Shown in pieces: positions 1 through 13,655 of a stretch of 64,000 nt of DNA. The DNA is from Diploscapter coronatus (lineage: Eukaryota > Nematoda > Chromadorea > Rhabditida > Rhabditidae). The first letter of the stretch is position 1. Each line of letters opens with the position of its first letter. Under the pieces are notes generated by a model. That model was not told the origin of the DNA, did no database searches, and saw only the letters and a list, made by a program, of their open reading frames with translations. The DNA lies in assembly GCA_964036155.1 (NCBI GenBank), contig OZ038423.1:81359249-81423248 (forward strand). Direction: 5' to 3'. The translations under genes were made by a program, and so were the position numbers.

Positions 1-826
1 GATGCATAATTGGCCAAAGTTTTTATAGTTAGAAGTTAGTCGAAGGCGGAAAATAGTGAAGGTTAAGAAGAGAGGTTGGATTGTTAGAGAACGCGCGCGT
101 GCTTTACGACAAAATATATGGCGTTAGTCAGAAAGGAGGGGCTACAAAATGAAAATTCTCAGGGCTTTGACTGCAAAAAAGATTTGAAATGATGATGAAT
201 TCTGACATTCGAAAATATTGTATAAATTAACTAAAAACTTAAATTCAACATTAAAGTCGAAATAAATCTTTATTTTCTCCATCAAAACGTTTTTATGTAA
301 ACTTTTGAAAATCGAATTGCAAAATTGTTTCAAAGAGACGGTACCCGACATTATTAAAAATGTGAAAGCTTCAAACGGACTAAGGAACAACAATAATTTT
401 GCATTGTTGGGTGGGAAGAAATCATCCTTATCACTGATAAAAGGTGATAATAATAATAATCGACGAATATATACAGCTAAACGAACGAACAATTTGACAA
501 GATTTCTAGATACGTAAACAAAAATTACAAAATATAGCTGTTTTGACCACATTATCAAATTTCCAACCTTTTCCAGTAAAATTTAATGATGCGGTGAGAG
601 TTATCCAAGTCGAAAATCCCTATTAGACCCATAATCTCGGATAAGACTCGTAGAAAACTGAAACATTAAGGCCGATTTTTAAAGCTCTTTGCTAAGAATT
701 GCAAGAACGTGGTGGAAAATGACCAACTCTAATAAATCTACCTTTAAAATCTGCTCTATCGTTAAGTTTCCGAATGTTGTTTTTCATTGGAGCAGATTTT
801 AAATGAGTGCAGCAAATTTATTAGAT
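1..826. other. Intergenic flank, no gene seen
   Basis: Downstream of the SLC17-like gene, which is read on the minus strand and stops at 827-829. Only short AT-rich open frames occur, with no splice-consistent coding exons or recognisable protein similarity. Confidence 0.5.
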
Positions 827-3800
827 CTACGATTGACCCAAATCATGTGTAAGGAATAGGCTATATTTGGCGAAGGCATGCAACACTTGTTCGGTGGAAT
901 CCGAAGAATCGTTGGATTCTTGGTCAGGCTCCTTATTAGGCAAGGCTGAGGAGGATGAAGCCCAGGCCTGTCTCTCAGCTGATCCCCTAAAATATTTTTT
1001 TTCTTAAATAAGTCTGGGAGGATTTTATTTTTTTAGTTCGAAGATTTTTTTGTTAATAGTTTTCGAAAACTTGTTGTATATTACAAATTTCTAAGATTTA
1101 TTTTTTAAATCGTTTTCTAGGATTTGTTTCATCTGATAAATCTTTGAAGAATTCAATTTTATAGGTCTCTAGGACGCTTTTATGCGATAAATTTATAGAA
1201 TTTCTATAGTATATTACAAGATGCTAGAAAAGCTAATTTTCAGTCATTATTTTGGTTTATTTTATAAGTAAAAAAACCTACCAAAGCGTAAAGAATACGA
1301 CTGGCAATAGAGCTATGACGGCGGAAATTTCGAATACGATAGTCCATTCGTGTCGGGTACCGTTTCTGAAAATCGTAGATTTAAAATTTGTATCTTGTTC
1401 GTCTGAACTTTTGCAAAAAAAAACATCGAACTGGTTCTGGAATTATTGAACCAGAGTGAGGGAGAGAGTAGATTGGATTATTTGCCAACATTTTAATCTC
1501 AATAGCTAACCACCTGCGCGCTATTGGTTATGATGCATGTTTGATTCATTTTTTAATTGGACTGAACACTCCCCGTTCATCAGTTCAATTCTTTGATATG
1601 AAAAGGTAAACATAGGTACTGCAAAAGTTCAATGTCGATGCGTTTGGTTGACTATTTGTCTTTTGAAAGCGCGCTATAATTGACGTAGGAGATTCAAGAT
1701 ATGAAGGAGATTTTAGAACTCCCAAGGTTGAATGAAGTTAAACTTGAAGTTAGGATGAAGTTTTTGAAGTTACAGTCGAGGTTTTCTATAAGCTTGAAGT
1801 TATAGAGTAAATTAAATTGGAAATTCATGAAGCTAAGCATGAAGTTTCAAAAACTTACTGTAAAATTGTGCTGCTTATCAGTTTATTCGAGATCGAGAAC
1901 ATGTTAACGACGGCAAATGAGATTCCCGTAATCACTCCAGAATACGCCGGAGCCAATTGCAAAAGCGCCGTTTGAACTCCCGGGGTATGGAGTCCTAAAA
2001 TTCAGTTTAATTTTAAATAAAAATTAATATCCAAAATTATATTATATATCAAAAATGATACCTGCAAACGCATTAGCTAAGCATAGAACCACGATAACTG
2101 GGGCTGGATGGTTTAGTAATGTCAATAACGGGGTTATTCCGATACAGATGCCCAATCCCAATGATGCTATGAAGTTGAATAGCTTGCAAGACGTGGTTTT
2201 ACCTAGTTTTACAAATTAGCATAATAGGTAAAATGCAGATATACTTAAAATAGGCGGCTTTCGTGCGGTCATGATTGTAGATAAGCTAGACGAAATGGTT
2301 TTGGATATGAACAGGCAGACCATGGGTAGGGATGAAGCTAGGCCGTTAACCGAAGACTTCAACTTCAGGACGTCGGAAAAGAATTTGGGCAGGTACTGAA
2401 ATTTATTTAAACCACTATTTTTCACCTTTGTGATTCATAAAACATTGTATTTTGTATCCGTTCCGGAAACTTTGAGAAATTTTAAGTTGCCGTATTTTTA
2501 TTGAACTCTCGATCTGTTTGAAACTATAAACTCTGCGTTTCTAGCTGTTTTTCTTAATTCCTCTCAGAATATCATAATGTTTTGCTCTCTGAAATTATGA
2601 GTTTTTCTGTTTACCTTTAATCATCTCGCACAGTATATGAACAAGTTTTCTTGAAATCAAACAGATGCGCGCAAAATACCCTTAACCTAGGTCTTCACGA
2701 GAGATCGCCACAAAATTGCACACCTTCACTCGCATTTAAAATCGGGTTTTCCGTGCAGTTTTCCGGTATTAGCATTGTTTGTTTTACTTTCGACAATTTT
2801 TTTCGATATCGGAGTTCAAAATGGTCCAATAATTTAGGATAACTAGCCTAATTAAGGGGTTAATTACCTGAAGCATAATGACCAATGGGAATTCATGACA
2901 GACTAATGCAGCAATGGCGACGTATAGGGGTACGCATCTCGCCATTTTTCTCCAGGGAGGATTCCCGCGTTCAGTTCGTTTTCCGATTTTCTCTTCTTCG
3001 ATTTTACGTTCGATGTATTCACGTTCTCTCTAAAATAAATTAAACTAAAAGCTGATCCTCGTATTTTTTAAAAATATCATACAATTTTCTCCAAATTAAA
3101 TATAATTAAAAGCTGATCTTCGTCATTTTTTCATTTAAATCATAAATTTAAAAGTCGATCTTCATTGTTATTTTAAAACTTAAATGAAAGAATATATGAT
3201 TTTACTTGGAAAAAGTCCTACCTTCATAATGCACAAATGTTTCGAGGGCTTGTCAGCGGATAGAATAAGCCAAATCACCAAAATCCCCGACCCGATCATG
3301 GCGGATAGATAGAAAATGGCGGGCCAGCCAGAAAACCCACCCGTTCCATTTTTCTCGCACAGTTTACCACCGATAGGCAAAATCAATAGGGAACCTGGAA
3401 TTTATACACTTCATTAAAATGATCTTTTCGCTGTCTAAAACTTGAATGAATATTAAAATTAGTTTTTTTTTTTTCGATAAAAACGTCAATAAAGCTGCAG
3501 ACGTTGGAAGTTTGTCGATCCGATATAAGATTTGTCATTGTCTCATGTTCTCTTATCCATAATGACGAAAAATAGTGAATGAAAGTAGGCTACGATACTT
3601 CTCAGCAACACTCCAATATCGGATCGACAAACTCCCAATGTCTGTGAAGCTGAGCTTTGCTGATTAAATTTTCGATTATGGCTTAGTTTTAATCAATATT
3701 TTACAGGTCAAAGTGTCCTGATCTAAATGTTGATAAAAATAACGCGTACGATCAGTGTTATTGTTATTTCTAAAGTTGTCTGACCATAGAGAATTGATGG

Positions 3801-5463
3801 AATTTGACAGTTTGACGAAACGCAATTTGTCATTTTCCCCATGGAAAGGAATTTGTATTGGTTGTGACAAAGAGGAGAAAGGAACGATATGAACTATTGC
3901 CCAGAAATCGGAAGACATAATTTGATGGATCTGTCAGGAACACTCATAGTCAAGTTGGTCGGGGCGGAAATTTATCGATTTTTAGCAAAAAATGATTAAC
4001 TCGATATTGATAGACGCCTCTAGTTTCTGATGCAATGATAACACAAATTTATAAGCAAATTCAAGTTTCGGGATAAGAAATATCGATTTTTGAGAACTTA
4101 TAGAAAATCACATGTTGGAATGTAATATTTTAGTCTAATCTATACTTAAGATACATTATTTAAAAGAAAAAAAAACTATCTTGTACTTGCCTAATTGCCT
4201 GCCTCCAGTAACAAAACCCAAAGCGAATGGTCGTTCCTTCGCGGGAAACCATCTCGTTATTAAAGACGAGGCCGAAGGAAATAGCAAAGAATCACCAATG
4301 CCCGTCATAATTCTGAAATTTGCTAAATCATTTTAGAGAATTTTAATCTTGGATTTGTGTTCTTTCCGGGAAATGCACGATAAAATCATTTTACTGCATA
4401 CTTCTCAACACAACACAGCACAACAAACAAACAAACACAGTACGTTCAGTAAACAAACAATCAAAGCTTAGGTACAATATAATTCTCAATGCCCGCAGTT
4501 TCACTTTTACTCATTCCCCTATAAGTGGCCCTATGAATACACGCATGTCTGGTCTATAGACTGGTATTCTTGAGCATTGTGCAAGGCTAGTGACTCAGGG
4601 TGTAGGTCAAGATTTAGAGGTACAAGATCACGAAGTTACCTTAGAGAAAACACCAACCATACAGAGATATGAGCTACGGAGGGAATTAGAGAGTTTGAAA
4701 TCACCAGTAACGATAATCCCAAGCATACTGTCCATTTACTAAAAATTTCATCATATGAATTTAAAATGAATCATTTTTTTAAACTAACCTGTTAAGTTTA
4801 TCCGCTTGCCACCCGGTAACCAACATAAACATAGACCCGAAATTTTGGGCTGCGTATACAAATCCTAAAAAAATATATTATGAATAATATTTTGGAATTT
4901 TTTATACCTTGCTGAAGTGAGGTCCAATCCATCGTATTGTACTCACTACATTTCGTTTTTGTGACGTCACTTTCTTCGCCATTTTTAGCAAGACTTCTTT
5001 TACACGGAGGCGTAGAATTATTCTCAGACATTAATTCATCCTCTAAAATAGATATATAGGATAATAGAAACATTCAGGTTTAAATTGGATACCATAAAGA
5101 TCAAACTCGGCACTTCTAATAGAAATATTATGGGGGTCGTCGATTTTCTTTGGTACCATGCATACCTAAATTTTAAATTTATTTGAATTTGAATTAAAAA
5201 GGAACTATTGAAATACCATAGCCTGAGAAATATTGGATGTCGCTACAGCTAGAGACATAAAGCATAGGCATAGCGCGGTGGCAAGTACGAATCTCGTCGA
5301 GGGGAATACTTAAATTAACAAGAATATGATTTTTAAAATTATTCATATTTTTAATCTAATATGCTAATTTTTAAAAGCTTTCCTAAAAAACTGATGTACC
5401 TGGACTTTTCTCGGTGATAAACACGTTTTGTCGCTCCGACTTGACCGGACTTATCCGGACCAT
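827..5463 (-). CDS. SLC17-type MFS transporter (VGLUT/sialin-like)
   Basis: Predicted multi-pass anion/organic-anion symporter of the major facilitator superfamily, SLC17 branch. The model has 14 exons: 5400-5463, 5217-5308, 5093-5165, 4908-5042, 4789-4864, 4640-4738, 4191-4312, 3222-3394, 2868-3029, 2245-2395, 2062-2202, 1859-1994, 1282-1365, 827-986. All phases close, giving 555 aa, normal for the family. Visible signatures are STRFVLATALCL and NISQAMVCM in TM1, an Asn-rich lumenal loop, RWFPAKERPFALGFVTGGRQLG after TM4 (positions 4191-4312 coding), a central EYIERKIEEEKIGKR loop, and LWGSAERQAWA at the C-terminus. The start follows an AG acceptor by 7 nt, suggesting trans-splicing. The 3395-4190 intron has a GC donor (TTAG|gcaagt) and hosts a foldback element. 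The substrate cannot be told (glutamate, phosphate, sialate or other). Family assignment is secure; the exact orthologue is not. Confidence 0.9.
3493..3651. mobile_element. Foldback/MITE-like element in SLC17 intron
   Basis: Inverted repeat of about 35 bp: AGTTTGTCGATCCGATAT at 3509-3526 is answered by its reverse complement around 3615-3633, and the outer parts (agctgcagacgttgg / ccaatgtctgtgaagct) also pair. The unit is about 159 bp with a spacer of about 90 bp and no coding capacity. It lies wholly inside the GC-AG intron 3395-4190. Its TIR differs from the CAGG-type hairpins elsewhere in the window. Confidence 0.7.
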
Positions 5464-6026
5464 AGTCGGTCTGAAATTTAAACATTTTCAAAAATCAGGG
5501 AATTTGAAATTTCACGAGAACAGATCCTTCGAAGTTTGTGACGAGTTACACGTTTTTTGACAAATTCACGTGCGTTCTCGAGAAAAGCGAGTGATTTGAT
5601 TTATTGATACTTGATAGGTTAGACTGATAACAAAGGCGAATTGGTAGAACGCGACGATGAAAATGGATCGAGGATAAATTTAGACTGGGTCCGACCAAAT
5701 TTAGTAATACTTGTTGCTTAAGTGATGATATAAATATTTAGCTGATTTCAGGATGTTATTATACTAAATATAGATATATAAATGTCATGGAAGAGAGGAT
5801 TTTAATTTCCAAAGTCATGATAACTAGATAAATTATACTAAACATAAATATCGTGAATGAAATTTAGATCATAGCTCTAAGGCCATGATACTCAGCTAAA
5901 TTTCAAATAATAACCCGTATTTATTTTCATTTATCGTTTTTTCAACTCACTTATCCGCGACAGATTATATGTTGACAGTTTTACTCGAACTCAAAAACTC
6001 TCTAAATACAGAAATAGATAATTATT

Positions 6027-6054
<28 letters not shown>
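6027..6054. repeat. (GA)n microsatellite
   Basis: Uninterrupted GA dinucleotide run followed by a degenerate gaaagag tail. It lies upstream of the SLC17-like gene. Confidence 0.95.
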
Positions 6055-6057
<3 letters not shown>

Positions 6058-7350
6058 TAGTGATGATAATAACGCAATAACACCAAACTGCCGGGAGGAA
6101 GCACATTTTAGCCCTACTAGAGTAAACACATGCAACTTAAAAATAGTGCGCCCTGAGACTACCGACGGTGAAAATTAAACTATCTGAGAATTCCGGGGGC
6201 TAAAACCGGAAAACGCGAGGGAAAATATCTCGGAGAAAAATAATGACCTTTGCTAGTTGATTAAATCGGGAAATTGCTAAATCGAATTTCAAGATATATT
6301 TAATAGCACCCAACTCAATGCTTAGGACAACTTAATGTTACCGAGATTTGATGATTAAATTTGAAACTTCAGCACGTCTATCTTGCAAACGATGACTTAG
6401 GGCAAATTAATGTCATTAAATTAAACCGTGTGGAAGGGGCAGACTTGCCAAAATTTGATATGATAAGGCGCGTGCGAAATGATAATGATCTAATGATATG
6501 ATACTTATAGTTGTGGACGGCCAGCCGTGAAATTGCCCCGGAATGGAAAAACTACACAAAGTTGATAAATTGATGCAGTGATAAAGTATATTGGAAGAAA
6601 GGGGTCACACGACGAAATTTTCGGAGGTAGAGGGGGTGGGAAAATTTCCAGATGTTGCCAAAATATCATAAACACGAACTTTCGCGTGGCGGCAACGTTT
6701 CGAAGGTCAAAGGACGCGTGGTGTGTACTGACTTTTTAAATTAGACTGAAAGAAAACGAGCGTAAACATATGTGTTCAGGAATGAAAGGTGGGTATTTTT
6801 GAAGGAAGGAAACGATTAATTTTCCGAAAAAAAAACGTATGCAGTGAGAGATCGAAATTTTTTCAAATGTATTTTCATTTTCTTAAAATCAGAAAATATA
6901 TTTCTGAATGCAGAAAGTCGCACACTCAGATCCTTCACAAGAAAGGTATACAAATAAATAATACTTATACGAAAAAGAGAATCGCATTCAATGCAGATCC
7001 ACTCAGAAAATATATGAGGAGAATGTGAACTATCCAAACAATACCTATGACGCATATTATAGTAAAAATACTTATATTATTGGGTTAGTCAGGAAAATAC
7101 CTAGGCTTCATAGATCTTAGGTAATAAATATAATGAGTCTATCTAATTAGATACAATAATATTTTATATATGAAGCTATATTACGTAGTGCATAGCATAT
7201 TGAAGTATAATGGATAAACAATCTATTAAACATATATAATATATGATACGATAGATATAAAAAAAATGGGCGTGGTATCCCGAATTCCCCTCTTAACCCC
7301 CACACTGGGTTCACCGTCTACGTGCTACAAGCATTTATATCGGCGTTAAA

Positions 7351-7371
7351 GAGAGAGAGAGAGAGAGAGAA
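7351..7371. repeat. (GA)n microsatellite
   Basis: About ten GA units followed by an A run. A second copy lies 1.3 kb from the first. Confidence 0.95.
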
Positions 7372-9575
7372 AAGATCCGACTTAGGTAAATAAAGCCCAC
7401 AATACAATCAGCAAGAAAATAGGTTATTTTACCACTAACTGATAATGAAAATACGAAATGTGTTCCATATTCTTTTAAATAGAGTCAAAACTCGCATACT
7501 TTCATCCCACGCAGAGAATTTGTAATGAAGATCATCTTCGTAAAAACTTAATTGGCCTTGGAAAAATAGATTGCATTTTTGTGGAGGAGTGTGGCGCATG
7601 CGCGAAGGTTAGGTGGGAAGAGAATTTTTGAATGAAGGTACGAAAAAATGATTTAGAATTGAATAGGAATAAGAAGCGAAGGGTGACAATATAATATAAT
7701 TCCTTGTATGACAAGACGAGGTGAATAGAGACGTTGTTGGTGTGTGCGTGTGTGATTCATAGCTAATACAGGACTGCATCCGGAATATGAATAACTTCGG
7801 TAAGCATAACGGTAAGTTATATGAAAGAAGAAATTTTCCTAAGTTGTACCCATTCTGATCTTAAATAAAGTAATATTCATCGAGAATACGAATACCTTAA
7901 ATTTCATGAGAAAGCACCAATTCTGTAGAGGTAAGTTGAGTGAGCATTTTTCGAAAAATGAGCACTTTATATATCTATCAAAATGAGTAAAACTAGCGTC
8001 AATTTCGTGTGTGTTTGCGATGAAAATTAAATTGAGATTACATTAAATTTCGGTGTTCAAAAATCGCAAATTCCAGCGGGGATTTTCGTTGGTCTACAAA
8101 AGATGAAACGTAAAAAATCGCCGTATAAATGATATATGAGTAAGAAATGAGGATATGATGAAGGGATATACGGGGTTATAAGGCCCAAGCAAAATTCTCA
8201 ATAAACCGGTATATTATCTTCGCGATTTCTCTAGAAGGACACAACTGCAGTATCCACGCCCGCCGCCGCGGACGCGTTACCGTGTCCTCCACTCAAGTGG
8301 TTCGATCATTTGAATTCCCATTCAAGCTTTATGTTTAAGCATGCAAACTTAAAACCATCTGGCCATATAATTTTCATAATTTCTGACCGCTATTTGGGTG
8401 GAAAGATCGCAAAAATACTCGAAACATATCCCCCATATTCGGTCAATCATAAGGCCACTTTCCCTGTGAGATGTGATTCCCTACTTGGCGAATTTGAGGA
8501 GAGAACAAAAAACCTCGAGTTTTGAAACTTTCGCCGGCGATTTTTTCACGATGCATATATAATATGAGAGGACTCGTAAAAGTGAAATTATCTGACACTT
8601 AGAGCGAAAGTTTATGGCATTTTGCCCATTTTCTATAGAAAAAATTCCAGATCGACGATTCTTTAAAACTGCAGAAATTGACAAAAATGATAAAACAAAC
8701 ATTTTTATCCTCCTGAAAATTAGCGATTTTTATAACTGAAAATTTTTGCCGAAAATAAAATGATCATCCGGAAAATGTTAGGCGAGGAGTAACTATGAAA
8801 TAACAACGATGGACGGGCCTAGGGGGATAGTTAGCAACTTTTGATTTTCCACGAGTTATTTTGCAGGTTGCAATAAAAATGTGGCCTCTACGACTTTGTT
8901 ACATCATTTATTTGCATAAAATCCGCGCATATTTACTCTGCCATCAACTTTTCACGTTTATAAGTGGCTAAGTAAGTTTAGGTTCAACTTTCGGGCGATA
9001 ATTATAGTAGGCAAACAGCACAAAATAGCACTATTTTGCCCCAAGGAGACTAGAGAAATATGCTGAAACACAGGCAATATATTTGAGTAAAAGTTCAAGA
9101 AAATATTGATCTCGGTGTCAGGAATGCTATTAAATTTGGCCATGTGAATACACGCGTTCGTTTCAACCCGATTTAAGTGTTCGGGCGCACCCTAAAAGCA
9201 TAAATGTATAACAACAAACATCTCTCCGTATATTTTATGAGAATATATTTGGCACTACGATATATAATGTAAACTGAAGATCTCGGCAGCTACACCTTTG
9301 TAAATCGGACAGTTGGTTAGAGGGAATTATTGCTGTTAAACAAGTTTACAAGGAAAGTAAAAAGTGTATAGTTTTTCTCTTAAAAACTCATAAATGAAGG
9401 CTAGCTTCAGAAAGAATCTATAATCCGGCACCGAGATCGCACGATTCTGCTATGATTCTGAAAAGATGACACGTCTCATTTTATCGAGCATCAACGAATG
9501 TTATACATATGGCGGTCCGGACTAAGTTGTACAATACCTGTTACGGTTGAGGCCACCTTAATGTAGATTTATGAC

Positions 9576-9648
9576 CTGGGATGTTGATGGGCCGAACATT
9601 CTCGACCCGTCTCCGACCTGACGGATCGGGTCCGGGTCAACATTCCTG
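9576..9648. mobile_element. CAGG-type hairpin element (hAT-like MITE)
   Basis: Starts CTGGGATGTTGATGGG and ends GGGTCAACATTCCTG. The ends are imperfect inverted repeats. Flanking octamers TTTATGAC (9568-9575) and TTTATGAT (9649-9656) match at 7 of 8 positions, as for an 8-bp target-site duplication of hAT elements. A caveat is that the right flank resembles the right flank of the copy at 54354. Confidence 0.5.
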
Positions 9649-9781
9649 TTTATGATCCAAAATTCGAAATCGGAAAAATAATCAAATTTCAAGGAGTGGT
9701 TAATCGCTAGTAAACGATTTTTTTGAAGCAAAACTCGGAGAGGCGATGGATAAAAATTCAGAAAATAGTATGTAGATGATA

Positions 9782-9960
9782 TTTAAGAGTGGATGTCAAG
9801 AAAAATCAAAGTCATAAGGAAGGGGTGCGGAACAGGGGTCCGTCGATTTGGCTAATTTTCATATATACCAGTTTTTCGCGCTGATTCTCGTGGTGCTATC
9901 CATTTTTCACAAAAATGCAAGTGGGCGGAGTTATACTAATTTCAAGTTTTGCATACCCCA
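9782..9960. repeat. Terminal remnant of the large foldback repeat family
   Basis: Opens with TTTAAGAGTGGATGTCA, then contains GGGTCCGTCGATTTGGCT and TTTTTCGCGCTGATTCT. The same order of blocks is seen at the left end of the 26441-28822 element (26441-26600). Similarity fades after about 9930. No matching right end was seen, so this is a solo or decayed copy. Confidence 0.7.
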
Positions 9961-11414
9961 TATCAGAAAAAATTCAATTTTTGTCTTTAATTTTGAGTTT
10001 TTTTTTCTTTTTTCAATTTTCGTCTTTGATAAGCCCTATTTGGGTCTATCCGTACCTAAATTTTCTTTTTAGTCGTCTTTTTCGAATTTTATTATTCATG
10101 CTGAATATTGTAATCTTCGAGTGTGAATCCTGAGAAATTTCAATAGTTCGGTCTTTTGTAATCGCCCTATTATAATCGGCAATTCGAGAAATATCTGGAC
10201 TAGCGTATGGTAAAAAGTGGGTGGTAATTTTTACCGATAAGGATTCCTCTATTCATGCGAGCATCGGCCTTTGTCAGAGGGATTTAGATTATCTGGATTA
10301 TATGATATCTCAACAGATAATGATTAATATTTTAGCCCCCACCACCCCAGGATTTAGCTCATACTATATGGATTCTTTCAACGACTTTGCATTTTTTTTC
10401 AAATTTAAATACATCATTTCGAATATCATCCGTACTAATTTCGAATTTCTTTTTAAGATAGCTCTGAGTGCATGTAGTCCAACGAGGAGTAGTTCGATGA
10501 ATTCAGATTTCCGGATTTCGAGAAAGTGATTTCTGTAAAAGACTAGGAAGGCTCAAATTTATGCATTTCGCATTTTTACCTAAAATACAACACTCTAAAA
10601 ATATTTAAAGGTATATGTATATGGTTTAAAGGTCAACTTGAAATTGGTATGTTTACGCCAAGTTTTTGCTTTCCTAAAAGTTTGGGGATATCGGTTTGTT
10701 ACTGCAAAAGTTCTTGTTCTAAAACCTGAAAACATCGATTCGCCACGGCACACCCAGCACCAGATATCGATGCAATATCCGGAATGTTTTTGTCGAGATA
10801 CCTGGCAGAAAATACTGAGGGCTAATCTTGCGCTTTTACTAATTGGATAAAGAAATAAACATGTTTAGATTCAGAGTTAATGTCACGCTTTTCGATCCAT
10901 TGTTGTATGTACAATAACCTAAATCTCTTAGACTAAACGTTTTTATCTTTAGGTTAAATACTTTCTAATTAAATCCTAATATCAACAAAGCTTCATCTTT
11001 AAATGCCAAATTATAGAATTGTTTTGGCAGACATTTAAGTATTTGAAAATAGCGCTTAGAAATAGGCTTATTCTTATGAAATAATATTATCGAATGAATA
11101 ATAATCTAGGGCTTAAAGATGCCAGGTTTTCGATCTGTCGCATATTCTTCTGTACGAAGTTCAAAAATATCTGAAACCCTCTATGTAGTTAAACATCGTT
11201 GAAATTTGGCATTTCTTTCGGAAAGTTGCTTTGAATCTGAATCCCCTAAACATAGCGTGTCTAAACGAAAAGTTAGTTATATACTGAAGTATAGACCTCA
11301 AAAACAGGCTGAGTTATATAATTTCAGATATAGAATATTTGTTCATTTAAAATATTTCTCAAAAATCGCGAAAAAGTAATCGTCATATCCATTAATCGGA
11401 TGCTCAGACACTAG

Positions 11415-11510
11415 CAGGGATGTACGCGGTCCGTAAAAATTGGAACCCAAACATTAAAATTTTTTCGAGACGAATCCATAAATGTCCGGGCTCGGGTCCG
11501 TACATCCCTG
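11415..11510. mobile_element. CAGG-type hairpin element (hAT-like MITE)
   Basis: 96 bp, starting CAGGGATGTACGCGGTCCG and ending CGGGTCCGTACATCCCTG, so the termini are near-perfect inverted repeats. Flanking octamers GACACTAG and GACAGTGG match at 6 of 8 positions, a plausible degraded target duplication. Confidence 0.65.
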
Positions 11511-12767
11511 GACAGTGGTCATTTCAAAAGTCACATATCTTAGATTTAATCATATTTCGGAGTCGGTTATAGCATGTCATGAGAGACATGATATTATCTT
11601 AGTCGAGACATAATGCACTTTTAATACTTGTATATTAAAAGAAGAAAAATAGTGGATAATAAATTCAATAATATATTTATCTTTAATTCTATATGCAATA
11701 TTATTATGACTACGTATGGAAGTTCTAGAATTTTCAAGAATCTCTGAAGGATGCATTATCATGTAAATATTCCCGACTCAAGCCATTTCCTAGATCTTGT
11801 TTATCGTTTTGATTCTAGACGTTAACAATGCAAATTCTTCGAAATTCAGGCACCTGAAAATCAAGGAAATTGACTCCAGCTAAAGGAAATTGTCATGCAA
11901 ATTTTGCTATATGCTGAAGAATACCCTTTAAACCGTATTACATAAATTCAAATTTTAATCTTTTGTTCAAACCGGAGGAAACAGGATTTAGCTAAATTCT
12001 AGCATGTGATTATAAAATATTCTGCAAATCTTGGATTTTGGTTTATTCGCTGAAATGGGTCTATTTTTAATTTGAGTCATGCATATTTTAGGGATTGTAG
12101 TAAGACGTAAATCATATAATTTTGACGCAATATCGGTCAAAAACTAATGAATTAATTGAATTAACGCAAGTTTTTGAACCTAATTTGTTGCAAATATAGA
12201 AATTTTTATTTAACTAGTGTATTAGCATGAGATCTGCTTAAACCCTCCGAATAAAAATAGCTTCCGTGTAATTTGTCTGAAATAGTTCATATCAGACGTT
12301 TCTTTAATTTTTCCCGTAACTAGTTTATCGGCTCTAAAATCTAAGGAGATTTTTAATTTTTGCCCTAAACGTAGCAAATAAAATTTTCTCAGATTAATAG
12401 AAAAAAATGAGTTACAGTTTATCAAAATTGGGGCTGGGATAATTCAATTTTTGGCCGTCCGCTATGGCTCAAAATATCTCTAATCAAAAAGCACAATTTT
12501 GTGCGAATATGTAAATTATAATAGATAGATTAAAAAATATAATAGTGCATTTTTATTTGGTATTCAATTGTATTTTCGGCTTTGTGTAATTTAATACGAT
12601 TAAAAAATTTGGATTACAAAACTTGATATTATTAATTAAATATAGTTCTAAATGTGTTCAGGCTAGCTAGGGTCTTCATATGTTTTTTTTTTAAATTTTA
12701 GCAGAAGATACAAAGTCCATTAAGACTTGAGCAGCACAACACAAAATTTCGCCTATCTTGCAGAGAA

Positions 12768-12785
12768 ATTATTATTATTATTATT
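12768..12785. repeat. (ATT)n microsatellite
   Basis: Six ATT units in the gene-poor region. Confidence 0.9.
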
Positions 12786-13582
12786 GTGCAGACTGACTGC
12801 TGCTCGTTTTTGCATATATGATTTAGCAAATTTTTTCGAGTGTAACTTATAATTTTCTTGGATTTAAATTGCTATTTTTCATCATTTTGCATGCGAAAAA
12901 TTCTATGATCCGAATCATCAAATGAAATGTGTTTATTGGCATCAAATTCATTTTTAAAAAAATTCCAATCAAGGATACCCATAATACGTAAGGATCAAGG
13001 TGCGCAAATTTCTCGATACCTATGGTTATCCTTGATCTCCATTGAATCATATAAATGCACCCAGAAATATTGCAAAAAGAATCTAGAAAACTTTATCACT
13101 TCGAATATTTACAGTCAGCAATGTACAGACAAGAAATTTGTATAAAATCGAAAATGAAATGAATCTGGGCGTTATGGCAAAATCGGTTAGCACATGGAAT
13201 AAATCACCTAGAAAAAATGTTTAGTCAAAAATGTACGAATCCACATCCACGATACTCAAGAAAATTTTTGTAACAATTAAGTACATCTAGAACTTGTATA
13301 TATTACAGAAACATTGAACAATTACAATACATGAAAGAACGCTTAAGAGAAGAGAAAAACTGACTGAGATCTCAAAAAATTGACCGTATTAGATAACACA
13401 GACTCTTCAAAATTATGTGATGTCCAAAGATGGATCGATTCTTTTGCCGTTAGTTAGTTGACCGTTGAGAACGCCCGCTTGAAGCCTTTTCTCCTTTCCG
13501 ATAGAATCAGAGTGAGTAGTCGTTGGTGTCTCTGCTGTTGGAGTTTAGCGACTTCGAGTGCCTCATCTTGAATATGGAACAT

Positions 13583-13655
13583 AGTTCAGTTGGTAGGGGG
13601 TTTTGATTTGTCCTTTTGCTAAAAAATAGTCGATAGTTCGAATCCAAATGGATGA
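13583..13655 (+). pseudogene. tRNA-like fragment (pol III A and B boxes)
   Basis: TAGTTCAGTTGG resembles a tRNA D-arm/A box, and AGTTCGAATCC, about 50 nt later, resembles a T-loop/B box. The T-stem and acceptor stem do not pair, so a functional tRNA is unlikely. A decayed tRNA or a tRNA-derived SINE head fits better. Confidence 0.35.

Noticed and set aside
142..558. 138-codon minus-strand frame at the left edge
   Set aside because: Phe/Leu/Ile-rich as expected from AT-rich DNA, no partner exons, no similarity.
8255..8300. GC-rich patch with GGACAC/GTGTCC ends, as possible MITE or CpG-type promoter
   Set aside because: Inverted part is only about 6 bp and there is no downstream gene to support a promoter.
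10221..10529. 102-codon plus-strand frame
   Set aside because: No splice context or recognisable domain; codons follow local AT content.
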